The position numbers and the translations under genes are program-made. Below, one piece after another: positions 22,328 through 33,560 of a DNA stretch of 64,000 nucleotides. The stretch comes from Dryococelus australis (lineage: Eukaryota; Arthropoda; Insecta; Phasmatodea; Phasmatidae): NCBI GenBank assembly GCA_029891345.1, contig CM057009.1, positions 233,607,178 to 233,671,177 on the forward strand. Reading direction: 5' to 3'. The notes beneath the pieces were generated by a model, which did no database searches, was not told where the DNA came from, and worked only from the letters and a program-made list of their open reading frames with translations. Every line of letters begins with the position of its first letter. Positions within the stretch are counted from its first letter, which is position 1.

Positions 22328-24938
22328 TGCTTTTTGAAATGTCCTAGTTGTTACCAAAAAAAGTCTATATCTGACTTCTCCTATTTTTCCCACTCGTTTC
22401 CGACTGATCCTTCGGTTTCTCTTTATGATGCATACGAGCAGAATCTTTGCATTCAGAAACTTTTTTCTTATAACATTGTTTGTTGTGGAATTAAGTGGGA
22501 GGTTTTTGAAATGTAATGATTACTTACCTGTTAAGCAAAAACTACATTAATTGAATTTATACGAAACCTTTCTAACTCTGCAAATGTGTGTGGTCTATTA
22601 ACAAAAATAACGTGTGAACACTCTGTGGGGTTCAGTCCATCTAAGATGGTTGAGACTATTTCAGCCTCTGGCATGGACAAATGCAGAACCATACCTGCTT
22701 ACTTAACATCAGTTGTATAGTTGGCCAAAGGTTCAGAGTGCTCTTGCAACCTTTAAACCATTCCAACGTAATATTGACTAGCATTCTGTCTGGAATAAAA
22801 TAATCAATGATACACTGTCAACCAAAAAGTTATCCACAATGTTTGCTTGGTGGTTGTCACACCGTTAGAATCTCATAGGGCCACCTCTTGCTGCTACAAC
22901 AGCAGTCACCCTGTCTGGCATGCTCTCTACGAGTGTTTGCAGGACATCCACAGGGATTCATCGCCATTCCTCTTGCAATCATTCCATGAATTGAGCAATG
23001 AATTTTGGCTGCATCTGGCGAACCCTCACCTGGCGATCCAATTCGTCCCAAAGATGTTCTATAGGGTCCGGGCTCTGGGCGGGCCAGTCCAATAGGCGAA
23101 CATTGTTGTCACCATACCACTGCATAGTAGCCTTTGAAACATGGCACCTGGCAATATCATCCTGGAAGTAACACGGGTCCATTCCGTAAAAACACCACAA
23201 TGTTGGGAGCATTTCATTATCTAAAATGTTACAATAGGCCTCTGTATTCATGCTACCATGGACAAACCACCAGAGGTTCTACGCCGAAGGCTATGAAACA
23301 CAAGTCAGCTGACGTACTGAATTACCTATCTTCACGGGTGCCCAATTACTTTTTGGTAGATAGTGTATCTTGGTGATACTGGTCAAAACTAAAATTATTT
23401 GATATTGCTAAGGTGGTTGTCACTCAAAGGAGAACGAGTGAAGGGAAAAATAATTTCCAGCAACTGATTATCTGCTATCTTTTTGTTTGATTCTAAACAA
23501 CTTTGTCTGAAATTTCAACAACTGGTGGATATTCAGTCCATCAGTTTCAGGGAAAACTGCTAAAACTCTCTCCAAAAGATGTGAGAGCTTACCATATGCT
23601 GAAAATGAGGATAAAGAATGGTGGGTGAATATAGAATGGGGTTGAGAATACTGAAAAAGGTTGGGGGTGCAGGGTGGTAAGATAGGGTGAGTGATGTAAA
23701 ACAGCAGTGGATTGTATGTCAAAGGTTTTAATGTTGTTGATTTGATGGTAATTCTAGATGTGATGGAATGGGGATAGGGTTGGAGGGATGTAGTGGAATG
23801 GCAGTAGGGGTGTATGATGGTAGGCCGGATGGACAAGGTGTGGTAACAGGGTGAGATGTGACTGTTGGCTGGTAGGGAGTAAGAACCTGTGATGTACGGC
23901 TAACCTGAGGGAAGGGGTTAGTACTGTGAACTGAGGATGTGAGAGGTGGTTAGGGGAAGGCCGGGTGGATGATGTGGTATGTGAAACTTGGGAGGAGATG
24001 GTGGGCGGGTGTGTGAAACTTGGGAGGAGGTGTTGTGTGAGTGTGTGTAAAACTTTTGAATTGATTGTTTTGTTGAAAGGAAATTGGCTGATGGCTGGGT
24101 GGCTTGGAACGAAATGAGAGGTTGTTTTGAGTAAAGGGGTGGGGGTGACATGTAAGAAGTGGCAACAGGTGTGTTGGCATTAGTGGAAATTACCACTACT
24201 GAGATGTGGTTATCATTACCTTATGTACTGCCTTGGTCCTCTACAGAAACCAAACACACAGATGAGTTTAGGAGGGGGTTCAGTGGAATGAGTGAGGATG
24301 ATGAGTGAAGAGATTTGGACGGCTCTTAACATCGAGGCCTTGAGAGTGGGAGGATGATGTGTGAGGGGTAGTGAATGCTAATGAGTTCGATGTAGTGGGT
24401 GAATGTGAAGACGATGACTCAAGTGATCCTGGTTCCGCACCTACAATGCAAATGCAGATCACGTTTCCTGGCCACCCAGAAAACGACCAAATTATTGCTT
24501 TTTGAGTGCTGCTAGTCTCCAAAATACCAGATGAAGTGTGAACACCTGTTGCCAACTGTGTTTCACTTACCAAAATATTGTAACATGTTTTTATGAGTTC
24601 ATAGTTCATTTTTACAATTTTCAAAAAAAATAGTAATTTGTCAAGTATGTGACATGTGTTACTCTTGTCGAGCACCCATGTAAGTCTGTTTGATGCGAAC
24701 TGTCCTGCAAAGAAATAGTTGTGTTATTCAATTCCAACACTTTCTCGGTACAGATGGCAAACTTGTCCATCAAGTCAATTTGCCTAACATATTCTACTGA
24801 GGACAGAATACCATCTTTTATTGCCATGCATGCCTTTTTACATTGCTGTTGCATATCTCTGGACGAATGTAAGTTACGAGAACGTGGCTTGTATGTCAGC
24901 TCATTCTTCAGCATAAATTCTGTGATAGCACTGTCCAT
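22328..24938 (-). pseudogene. Old retroelement gag-like gene, multiply interrupted
   Basis: Read on the minus strand from about 24938: a start MDSAITEFMLKNEL with a helix-rich first 100 residues, then a long Ser/Pro/Thr/His-rich region (24400-23640), then HLLERVLAVFPETDGLNIHQ and LLKFQTKLFRI (about 23590-23480), then after a frameshift DNQLLEIIFPFTRSPLSDN. A shortened Tc1 copy interrupts it. It resumes near 22790 with NASQYYVGMV, then ILDGLNPTECSHVIFVNRP and FAELERFRINSIN (about 22670-22540). These blocks match the general pattern of retrotransposon capsid proteins. The frame is cut at 22328 by the LTR element and seems to continue at 14620. Joining the N-terminal part to the capsid part is inference. 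Confidence 0.6.
22813..23365 (-). mobile_element. Internally deleted Tc1 element
   Basis: A 553-bp relative of the element at 2018-3202, flanked by TA at 22811-22812 and 23366-23367, with ends CACTGTCAACCAAAAAGT and, inverted, CACTATCTACCAAAAAGT. It keeps only the transposase C-terminal part on the minus strand: FQDDIARCHV (Asn after the catalytic Asp changed to Ile) and a glutamate block shortened to SPDPIEHLWDEL by loss of two residues. About 0.6 kb between positions equivalent to 2518 and 3134 of the longer copy is missing. It lies in the old gag-like gene. Confidence 0.9.
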
Positions 24939-25004
24939 TTTAACACACTTGAATGGTAATACTAAGTAAAGAATACTACAAACATGTAATGAGCTAACAA
25001 ACAT

Positions 25005-28000
25005 GCACTATAATTTTCCATGCGATATTCGCACAAGTGGTAATGTTTACTTAACCAAGTGTATGTAATTTTGAAAACTAACTTTTCTCCAAAAACCTAA
25101 CATAAAATAGAAATACCCTAGGATGGGGATAGTAATATGTGAAAGTGTAATTACTGTGTACGTAATAAGTAAACAAACACTGAACCAGGCAATATGGCTA
25201 CGCATAATGAGAAATGAAATGCAAAAGTAGCTCTCTGTGGAGCGATATGGAAACAGTCACGTAGAGTGACTAGTGTTAACACAGCAACAACAATATTAAA
25301 TACAAATTGAAAACCATGTTACCTTTTCTGTTGTCAAAAGAGAATAGCTCAAGACACGTAACACAGATAAGAACATAAAATGTTGCATGTACGGAAATAA
25401 AAAAATATGTGATTGCAAATGTGGTAGCAATTGTTTACCACCTAACCAGGCGGACTGCTACCATTTGATTTGTGCCACTACTGGAAACTATAAACTGCTA
25501 CCATTAATAACGTTAAGAAATTCATTTTAATTGCATGCTGAATAAACTGGGACACACATCATTAACTGTGGGTTACTAAAATATATTAGTCAATAATTGT
25601 CAGCATTATCAGAGTTACACTCTGATCATTTCTACTACAAGCTTTTAAATTAAATTAAAGAAAGTGATTCAGCAGATTTGTGACCTTTGTATTTGCATTC
25701 AGAAATGTATATTGTGACAGGAAATTACTTCATTAATATTCATTATAAATAAAAGAATAATGAATACAGTTCAATTCTCAGTTATTTCAATTATTTCATT
25801 CAATAATCTCTTTTAGATTCATTGAATTTAACATAAAAAAATTAATTCAAACTACATAATTCAAAATTGGAAATGGGGCCCCTCACATTATTTCCTTGGA
25901 GGTCAAATAAAACATCAAATTTCTATTAAACAAGTCACTTTATTAAATACCATATTTCAGTGGCCATGTTGCTCAGAAATCACCTAATTTAACTGTGAGC
26001 TGGAAAATATTTTATAGTTCTTCAAATGACTTATTAAAATTAATTGATTATTTTAAAAAATTTAAGAAATTATTTTTGCAATTTTCGTATCTCTTATCCG
26101 TGCCACATCCACACCTTGCATGCTCATGAACGCCATGCTGTGCTTGAGCACTGCTGCCCCCAAGTCTTAATCGGATGGGAAGGCTTAATTTGGTAAGCAA
26201 CAAAATTGAACTAGAAACATGGTCACGGAATTACCATAGGAATTAAGACTGCCACGAGGACCCTCTGAAGATAGAGAATCCAATCAAACTGAAATGAGTT
26301 ACGAGATCTAACTTATTACAAAAGAATAGAGGATCCATTGTCGGAGAATGTACCCATTAAGAGGGTTCGGGAGAAGCTTCATGAAGGTGTGCATGTCTGC
26401 ACACAGCCGGCCACCAACTTAATAAACAAAACTATTCAGGTATGTTGTAAATTATTTTCTTCAATAAATAAACTATCTACTTTGCTAGTTGATAAATGTG
26501 CACTTTGCAACTACATCCTTGTCAAAATCAAGTACAGCTCCTGCTGATGTGAGATACATCAAGGAGTCACCAAGGCCAATTAAAAAGTTTGCCGGGAAGA
26601 GTGTATCACATATGGAGTGATACGTGAAATAGTGCATGCCAGGTGGAAGGATACCCTAAAATTTAGTTGGAGAAGTGCTGATAGATGGCACTGGGATATA
26701 TGAATGCTACTCCAGATGGTGCAAAGGGTATTTATTTTATGTGGCAATGCCTACATATTGTCGACACAGCACACAATTTTACAGTGCTGGGAACGGTTCT
26801 GCAAGATTACAAAGCAATGCGAAGGAGAGACGCTGTAGGGAAAACTGTCTTGCTAGCACCTAGGCATACAATAACAAATGGGAAGCCAGAAAGCATTCTC
26901 AGGACCACTTTGCTGTGTGGAGTTCTCTTACCTGCCGTTCAGCTAGCTTAGATTTAAAATTGAATTGTAAAGCCCCGGGAAAATAAAATAAGTCATCACC
27001 AAATCCACTAAATTATAATATGCAAATACTAACTTTAGTTAAATAATGTACTTCCGAAATAACTGCAACTCAAAAAATACTAGATCTCAAAAAATTGTTT
27101 TAACTATATGCTTTTGAAAAAATTGCATATTGCAATAACAACACAAATGGCATTACTGAATATTTTCCATCTTCAAATAAGAACACTTTCTCCACAGGTG
27201 ATGTTCACTCTTCACAGTCTGAGTAACAACTGAGCTGGCCAGTCTATCTGCAGGTTTATATACTAACTGCCATATTACCAGCAGGAGTTTTTTTTAATTC
27301 ATGGCTCACACCACAAGCATAAATTAGGCAGATCACCTTATCTTTTTTTAACCATCACATTGTACAATTACAACTTCATCAATTTCTCCCATATTAGTTC
27401 TTTGTCCACTTGATTTACACTTCAAAAACTATCACCACCAGTCATGCTGTCTACCACTTGAAACAGTATTACAGCCCTGATACATGGTTGGTACCAACCA
27501 ACATATCACATATCAATATATGTGTCTAAGTTAAATTTTGGTGATATCTGCTTGTCATGCTTATCACATAAGTACATCGTAGGTCAAGGTTCTTCTTACA
27601 GGTATGTCTTTTGTACTTTCAAGTAAGGTGTCTTAATTAAAAAATTTGCAGCAGTAGATGCATAAGTCGTAAATGTTTTTTTTTGTCCCCATATTTCTCG
27701 CATGAAAACTGCACGGGGCAATACATTTAAGGTGTTAGTTGACCATTGACCAGTATGTTTCTTTTTTATTAGGCATAGTAATGATGGAAACAGACCCCAT
27801 ATTTCTGAATTTGTATTTTTTGGAAAAATGGTCATCTTATATTCAGGTTTTAAAAAATAATTCCATCTTTATCTTAGAAAGAATAGTAATATTAAATTAT
27901 AACTTCCTGCAGTAGTTTGAGCTGGGAAACTTGTATGTTAAGTGTGACTTAAGTCACTTTCTCTGCTACAGATTTGAACTGGGGACTTTTAAAATATAAT

Positions 28001-28900
28001 GTGATGTGTACATTCAAGGTGTATGTTGACTAGCAAAATATTTTGTATATTAAGCCTAATAATAATGAAAGAAAACTCTTCATGCATCAAGCTAGGATTA
28101 GTAATAAATATAATGCAGACCTCACTGAGAACCGAACAAAATCATATATTTTTCTTTGATGCTAGTCCTAATGGTTTGTTCTCACAAGAAGATGCACTAA
28201 TATAAGTAATGTGCATTGTGTCAGCAAGAACAATCAGGTTTAAGGAAATGGCCATGCAAGAAAGATGAGTTGGAACTAAAGAAAGCACATCATTACTGAT
28301 ATAAAATTAGACATCCTAAATATTGCAGAGTAAATATTTAATTATTGAATTGCCATGTCTGACAGAAACAAACCTCTTCATTGAGAAGGTGCACAGAAAC
28401 GAGGAGCTATGGCAAATATGCATGCTTCCTAAATTCAAATGTTTCTGCATTAATTGCTGCTTCCTGAGATAGTACCACAATTTTTTGCTAACAAGGAAAA
28501 CTGTCCATGATCCGCTATACAGAAGAGAGAAAGAAAAGGCACAGTAGCAGGTGATTTCTTTTTAAATATATTACTAGCACATTTTTAATCATTGTGAGGT
28601 TATAGTTATTCCTTTTTGAAGTTTCATTAATGCATGTCTTTACAACATTTTATATTATACTTACGCAATCTCTCTGGAACATTCATATAGGGAATTAAGG
28701 AAATTTAAGTGATTTATATATTTTTTGTATGCTTTTGAAACATAACTATGATAGTCATTTTCAGTTGCATTTTCTTTAGATTTCTAGTATGTTTCTATTA
28801 TTAACTTTACAAAAAGTTTGGATATATGCAAATAAGTGCCTCGGTTATTGATCATTTGTTTCCAGCTAAATGGAGTAACTTGGTGCAGCATATTAAGTTA
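25005..28900. other. AT-rich DNA, no gene recognised
   Basis: Short frames at 26338-26547, 26675-26951, 27596-27835 and 28023-28205 have no motif, no splice context and no GC rise. A broken B-box-like stretch near 27970 was too weak to call. Confidence 0.5.
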
Positions 28901-29080
28901 TAAGAGAAAAACGTCCTGGGCATGTGAGTGGGGTGGAGGTGGACCTATGTGGGGATGAATGCTAACACAGGTTTCGGTTAATTAACAAACTAATGGAGAT
29001 ACAAGCTATTGAAGCTACAATGTAGTGATATCAAATGGTGTCCGTTGAAGGTCCTTCAAGTAGCAGCATGTGTGTAGGTC

Positions 29081-29880
29081 CTACACCCACAGAGTCAAGG
29101 AGTATACAAAGATAGATTTGCAACTTAACAAGAGGCCATGGCCTTGTAGAACCTTGGATATTGACTTGCCAGTGATGTCATTTACTTGGTTACTTAAACA
29201 TGATATTGTAGTGGATAGGTGTTCTATCCACCTGCTATGATCATCTTCAACACGCAGGCGTAATTGAATCTTAATTTCCTGATTCCTTCTTTCAGTAAAT
29301 TTTGCATATGGGTAATAGTGAATTGTGTGGTGTTGTACTTGCCACATAGTACATAAATCATGCCATTTTTTCTCAGTAAATTGCTCTCAATTGTCTGTGA
29401 GCAAAGTCAATTGTAAGTACCTTGACTATGTTCCTTACCCATACACTAGGCAGGGTGTAACCTTGCACCCAATGTAAAAATGGATCAGATACTACAAGAA
29501 AGAACCATTTCCCATTTTTAGGACATCGGTGCGGCTCTCTCAAGTCCACGGTGAGTGTATCAAAGGCCTTTTTTTTGGCACGTGTGGCTGCTATTGCTGC
29601 TTACCATGTATGTGATGTGCTTTGAAGCATTTACATGCATAGCAACAGCATACGTATCTGTGTATGTAATGTGTTGTTCTAGGCCAGTATAAATACTGGA
29701 AATTTTTTTTTAGTTTTGCCCCTGGGTGTTTTACAAGTTCACTGGTATATGTGCATTGCAAAATTAACTCCCAATGTTTCAGCAGGCATGTAAAGTTTCC
29801 AAGAGGCCTTGCAGACAGATGGTCAACACTCAAGGTAAGTATCAGTCACTTTCCCCTGATCAACTACTGTGCTCATGCAC
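29081..29880 (-). pseudogene. Retroelement integrase remnant
   Basis: The N-terminal zinc-binding region is YTSELVKHPGAKLKKN...YLYWPRTTHYIHRYV with a following Cys cluster (29760-29600). The core start is FDTLTVDLREPHRCPKNGKW (about 29570-29500). The C-terminal core has KFTERRNQEIKIQLR, DDHSRWIEHLSTTISCLSNQ and ITGKSISKVLQG (29310-29120), matching the E-R-x-N-x-x-I-K block and the t-G-x-S-P end of gypsy integrases. Stops and frame changes occur between the parts. Confidence 0.7.
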
Positions 29881-29899
29881 CACTCGTGATGACAGCTTA

Positions 29900-30360
29900 G
29901 GTGTTTTGTATGGCTAACATTGCTGATAAATATAATAAATTTCAGCTGTAGAAGTAATTTTGTCATTGTTTAGGACAGAACGTTTCTGGGTATGTTGCTT
30001 TCAGACGATAGTACAGTATCCTATTTATCTTCATCTTGGGTGATGTCAGGGCTGGTGACCTGAAGAGATTATCTGCAAGCTCGTTCTCTGCTCTTGGCAT
30101 ATGCCCAACAGTAAAGTCATATGATTGCAGTAGCATTTACCAGTTGGTCAGCTTGCTTCTGCTTTCTCTAATTTTGTGTAGCCATTGCAGGTATTGCGGA
30201 TGTCCGTTCTGAATATAAACTGTTGGTACTTCAGGTACACCGGGTGATTGCTAAGCATTCGTACTCATTTATGTCTGGACTCCTTTCTGTAGACCCAAAC
30301 ATGGCACTACTATAATCAGTAATGTAGCGTTCACCATTGCCACGTAGCTGGTGAAGTACA
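29900..30360 (-). pseudogene. RNase H / tether remnant
   Basis: Minus-strand pieces SEYECLAIT and KYQQFIFRTDIRN, followed by YCNHMTLLLGICQEQRTSL, follow the RNase H C-terminal layout (E-x-E-C-L-A-I, y-x-F-x-x-x-T-D). It lies immediately 3' of the SINE insertion on this strand. Weakly conserved. Confidence 0.45.
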
Positions 30361-30370
30361 CTTTCAAGTA

Positions 30371-30623
30371 CCGAGCAAGGTGGCGCAGTGGTAAAACTTA
30401 TTGGACTTGCATTCGGGAGGACCCGGGTTCGATTCCTGGTCCAACCATACTGATTTCAGTTTTACATTATTTCCCTAAATCACTCCAGACGAATGCTGGG
30501 ATGAACAAAGGCCATGGCCGATTCCTTCCCAATCGTTCCCAAATCCCTCTCCCTGTGCAACTTGTCTCCAAAGACCTCACTGTTGACGAGACGTTAAGTT
30601 TACTTACTTACTTACTTACTTAC
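30371..30623 (+). mobile_element. tRNA-derived SINE
   Basis: Begins CCGAGCAAGGTGGCGCAGTG with an A box at 30381-30391 and a B box ggttcgattcc at 30426-30436 (RNA polymerase III promoter). The body has ttccctaaatcactccag and gacctcactgttgacgagac, and the end is a (TTAC)n tail of about five units. Layout and head match SINEs known to me from insects. Possible target duplication: ctttcaagta before and gtttcaaatc after, imperfect. It sits in a decayed gypsy pol gene and so is younger than it. Confidence 0.85.
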
Positions 30624-30639
30624 CTATAGTTTCAAATCT

Positions 30640-31660
30640 GTCTTGGCTGACATCAATTTGCATGTAGATAAGTTGTAATAGGTAAAGACTTGCAAAAATG
30701 TGACATTCCCTGAGAGAATATTTGATTTCTTGGAAAGCGTGCTTATCTTTTGATGTCAGTTGAAAGCGGTGCTGTGGCAATAACAGATTTGTGTTTGCTA
30801 TAGTAATTACTGCAAAATCTGGTATGGACTAACGTAACAGTTTATAAGTCAAAATAATTTGGTCATTGGTGTTTGTTTTGGGTTGCAAGTAATTTTGAAT
30901 GAGCCGAATTTATTCTGGGCTGTGCTGGTTTCCATTGAAATCAACCGGGTGGCCAAGAAAATGTATGGTTGTTTCATCAATTTTATAGTTTTGCAGAGCT
31001 TAAATTGGTCCAGTCATAGCAAGATGCTCAAGGAGAAGTGCTAAGTGGGTCATGTGATCTTCACAGCTCTTTGACCAGTTAGTGACATCATCAAGATGAT
31101 AGATTTTCCAAGTCCATCCAGGATGTGCACCATCATGTTTTTAAAATTAGAAGGGACAAATTTCAGTCCAAATTGCATAGCAGTAAATTGAAATATCTTG
31201 CCATCTGGCACAGTAAAAGCAGTTTTGTGTTGGTCAGCTCACTGCTAGGATTTGCTAGTAGCCAGATTTTAGGTTGAGTGAAGACTGAATATTGGCAGAG
31301 CAGAGCATGTTGAAAGGACCGTGAATGTTAATCAATGGAGGCGTGTCTACACAAACTTCCTAATTTCCATCCTTTTTTGGAGCATGTTTGTTGGCTTAAT
31401 TATACTGGCTTTCTGAGGGCTCAATCATGCTGTCTCAGAGCATTTTCTGTACTTTTTTCTTGATAATTTAAACCTGAAACAGTGTATAATCTGGTGGTGC
31501 TATATATTGGAACATTGCAAGCTGTCTGTATAGCGTGTTTAACCATAGTAGTTTGGTGAAGTGTGTTAGTTGTAGCAAAAAATGTATTTATGCTTGTACA
31601 AGACCTGTTGAATGGTATGTAGGTATTCATATGGTTCAGCAGGCTAGAATTCACTTGGGT
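30640..31660 (-). pseudogene. Ty3/gypsy reverse transcriptase remnant
   Basis: Pieces in changing frames: CSANIQSSLNLKSGYQQI (the S-x-L-D-L-x-S-G-Y block with Asp replaced by Asn), YHLDDVTNWSKSCEDH near 31100 (active-site aspartates kept, preceding residues altered), then HFLGHPVDFNGNQHSPE (the F-L-G-H thumb block). It is heavily mutated. Assignment is by block order. Confidence 0.6.
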
Positions 31661-32439
31661 TTTGCTGATTTCTAATCTGTATGGTGTGGGTGCCTGAGAT
31701 TATAGAATATCATGCATTCTGAAATTCTGAAATACATGCATTCTGTGCAGTTAACAATGGTAACACCAGTGATGTTATTTCCCTTAGGTGATCATAAACT
31801 AATGCTTCAGCTAGTATTTCTTGGTCTTGTATTTCAAATGCCATGCATGTTCCACTATTTGTGTTGCATGTGTTAACATGTTTCCTACTGTACAGTTGGA
31901 GAGACAGCAATATCAATTAGAGTGACAGTTGGATGATTATTAGTAAGTGGAATATGCAACAATTTATATCACCCAAATAGTCTGATGGTGGTTGTTTGGT
32001 TGTTGGGATGGTGTTTGGGCTGTTCTTCGTATGAGAATAAGGTTTCCCAGAAGGCCTTATCCTGTTAAGACACTTCCCTGCTGTAGAGGCCATTCATGAT
32101 GCCAGTGGTGAAGCTTAGTAGAATAGTACCAATGGCGCAATGTGGTAAGTGCTGGTGAGTGTGCTGGACGCAATTGCAAATGAGTCACTTGGCTCATGCT
32201 TGCCTGTGGGTGGCTGTTGTTTACAATTTGGCACATCAGCTGATCCAGCGGCAGGGCTGAGCTCGATGGAAACGTAATCTTGTCCAGGACACAAAGTACT
32301 TTTTCAGGGGTAGATCCAATCATTATCTTGCTATCACTGTTGTTTGAGGCAATATTTTGAAATGGTTTGCAAAAATTATTACTAACTTAGTTCCTCTCTA
32401 TGTGCCTGGAAAGGCAAGCTACAGTTCTCATGAAACATA

Positions 32440-33000
32440 GAAATCTACTGAACACCATTGGAATTAATAATTGTTTTAATTTAGGTCTCACTGTGTCAAT
32501 GATAGCTTTCAAAATGTTCTCAGATGGAAAATGTTTATAGTGACGGTTACAGTAGTGATTTTATGACTCACAAACACCTCCAAATCTTCTAATGGCTGTT
32601 GCTATATAGTTAAATGTTTGAGCTGTTGCTTGAGCATAGTGTAGGTGTTCGCATAGTAGGATTTGAACTTTTGTATGAATTGGTCCCACATCATGTATTC
32701 GTGGGCAGTTTTCCACCATGCATCTGCAACACCAGTCAGCTGTTTGCTGATGACATTGAGCCATTATTCTCCAATGCCATTTTGTTGTAGGAGGGATGTG
32801 CACCTTGCTATGAAGGCTGGTGGATCTTCTGTGCTTGTTTGAAGAAAGTTGGCTGCAAAATCTGTAACTTTGCTTGGTGTTACAGAGGTTTGTACACATG
32901 CAGGTGTGATTTCTGCATGCAGTGCAGTTGTTCAGGTTGTATAAGTGTGAGGCAGTCGCCGTCCATAAAAAAAAAATAGGTCTGCGCAATTGTCTGTGGT
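32440..33000 (-). pseudogene. Gag capsid-like remnant
   Basis: In shifted minus-strand frames: TPSKVTDFAANFLQT, PPAFIARCTSLLQQNGIGE, then KQLTGVADAWWKTAHEY and MMWDQFIQKFKSYYANTY (about 32750-32650). The Ala-x-x-Trp-Trp followed by W-x2-F-x3-F is the familiar retrotransposon capsid pattern. At least one stop and several frame changes are present. The 162-codon open frame in another phase over the same bases is a shadow. Confidence 0.65.
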
Positions 33001-33050
33001 GTTCGAAAGAGTAGGAGCTGTTATGGCTAAGTAACAGTGCAGAAAACATT

Positions 33051-33560
33051 ATGATATATTAGTAGTCATACTGCCAAATTATCACGCATGAGCTTGATCT
33101 GTATGTCAGTCACGTAACACTGTTTACATTTGTGACACATATATACTTTGTCATGGGAATCATGCCTGATTTGCAAAGTTATGCAAGTGTATGACGTGGT
33201 TTTTACATTCTTGACACTGCATAATGGTCTTCCTCATTCGCTGGCAGATCGGAAAATCACAAAGTAAATCTGATTGTTGTACTGTTGTATAAATGTGCGA
33301 GATAGTAATTTTTTTTTTTTTTTTTAGTTAGTGCCATTGGTCACTGGGGTTTTATTTCATCACTGATGACACACGTAATGGTGATTTTGTGTAGATAACC
33401 ATTCCATAACAAAAAAGACAAGCTGGGTGGTAGATTTGTGGGAACTGTCCATGACTAATTGTTTCCTTTCTCGTCCTGTCACACAAAAGTGCAGAGAAGG
33501 AACACAGAGAGCATGGAGGACAGAAATGTAACAATGCTCTACAGTTCAGGCGGGCAGTGA
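33051..33560. other. Unassigned DNA upstream of gypsy gag
   Basis: Should contain the 5' leader or LTR of the minus-strand gypsy element, but no repeated partner could be matched near 28-29 kb. A T18 run lies at about 33308-33325. Confidence 0.35.

Larger units (their letters stand above)
29081..33050 (-). mobile_element. Decayed Ty3/gypsy-like retroelement
   Basis: Gag, reverse transcriptase, RNase H and integrase remnants occur in the usual order on the minus strand over 4 kb, all with many frameshifts and stops. A SINE (30371-30623) was inserted later between the polymerase and RNase H parts. LTRs were not found. The order RT-RH-IN is that of Ty3/gypsy or retrovirus-like elements. Confidence 0.75.

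Noticed and set aside
27890-28010. Possible tRNA-like or SINE B box (gatttgaactggggactt)
   Set aside because: No convincing A box at the right distance and no repeat partner.
32561-33049. 162-codon minus frame
   Set aside because: The retrotransposon capsid signature lies in the other frames over the same bases, so this frame is a shadow.
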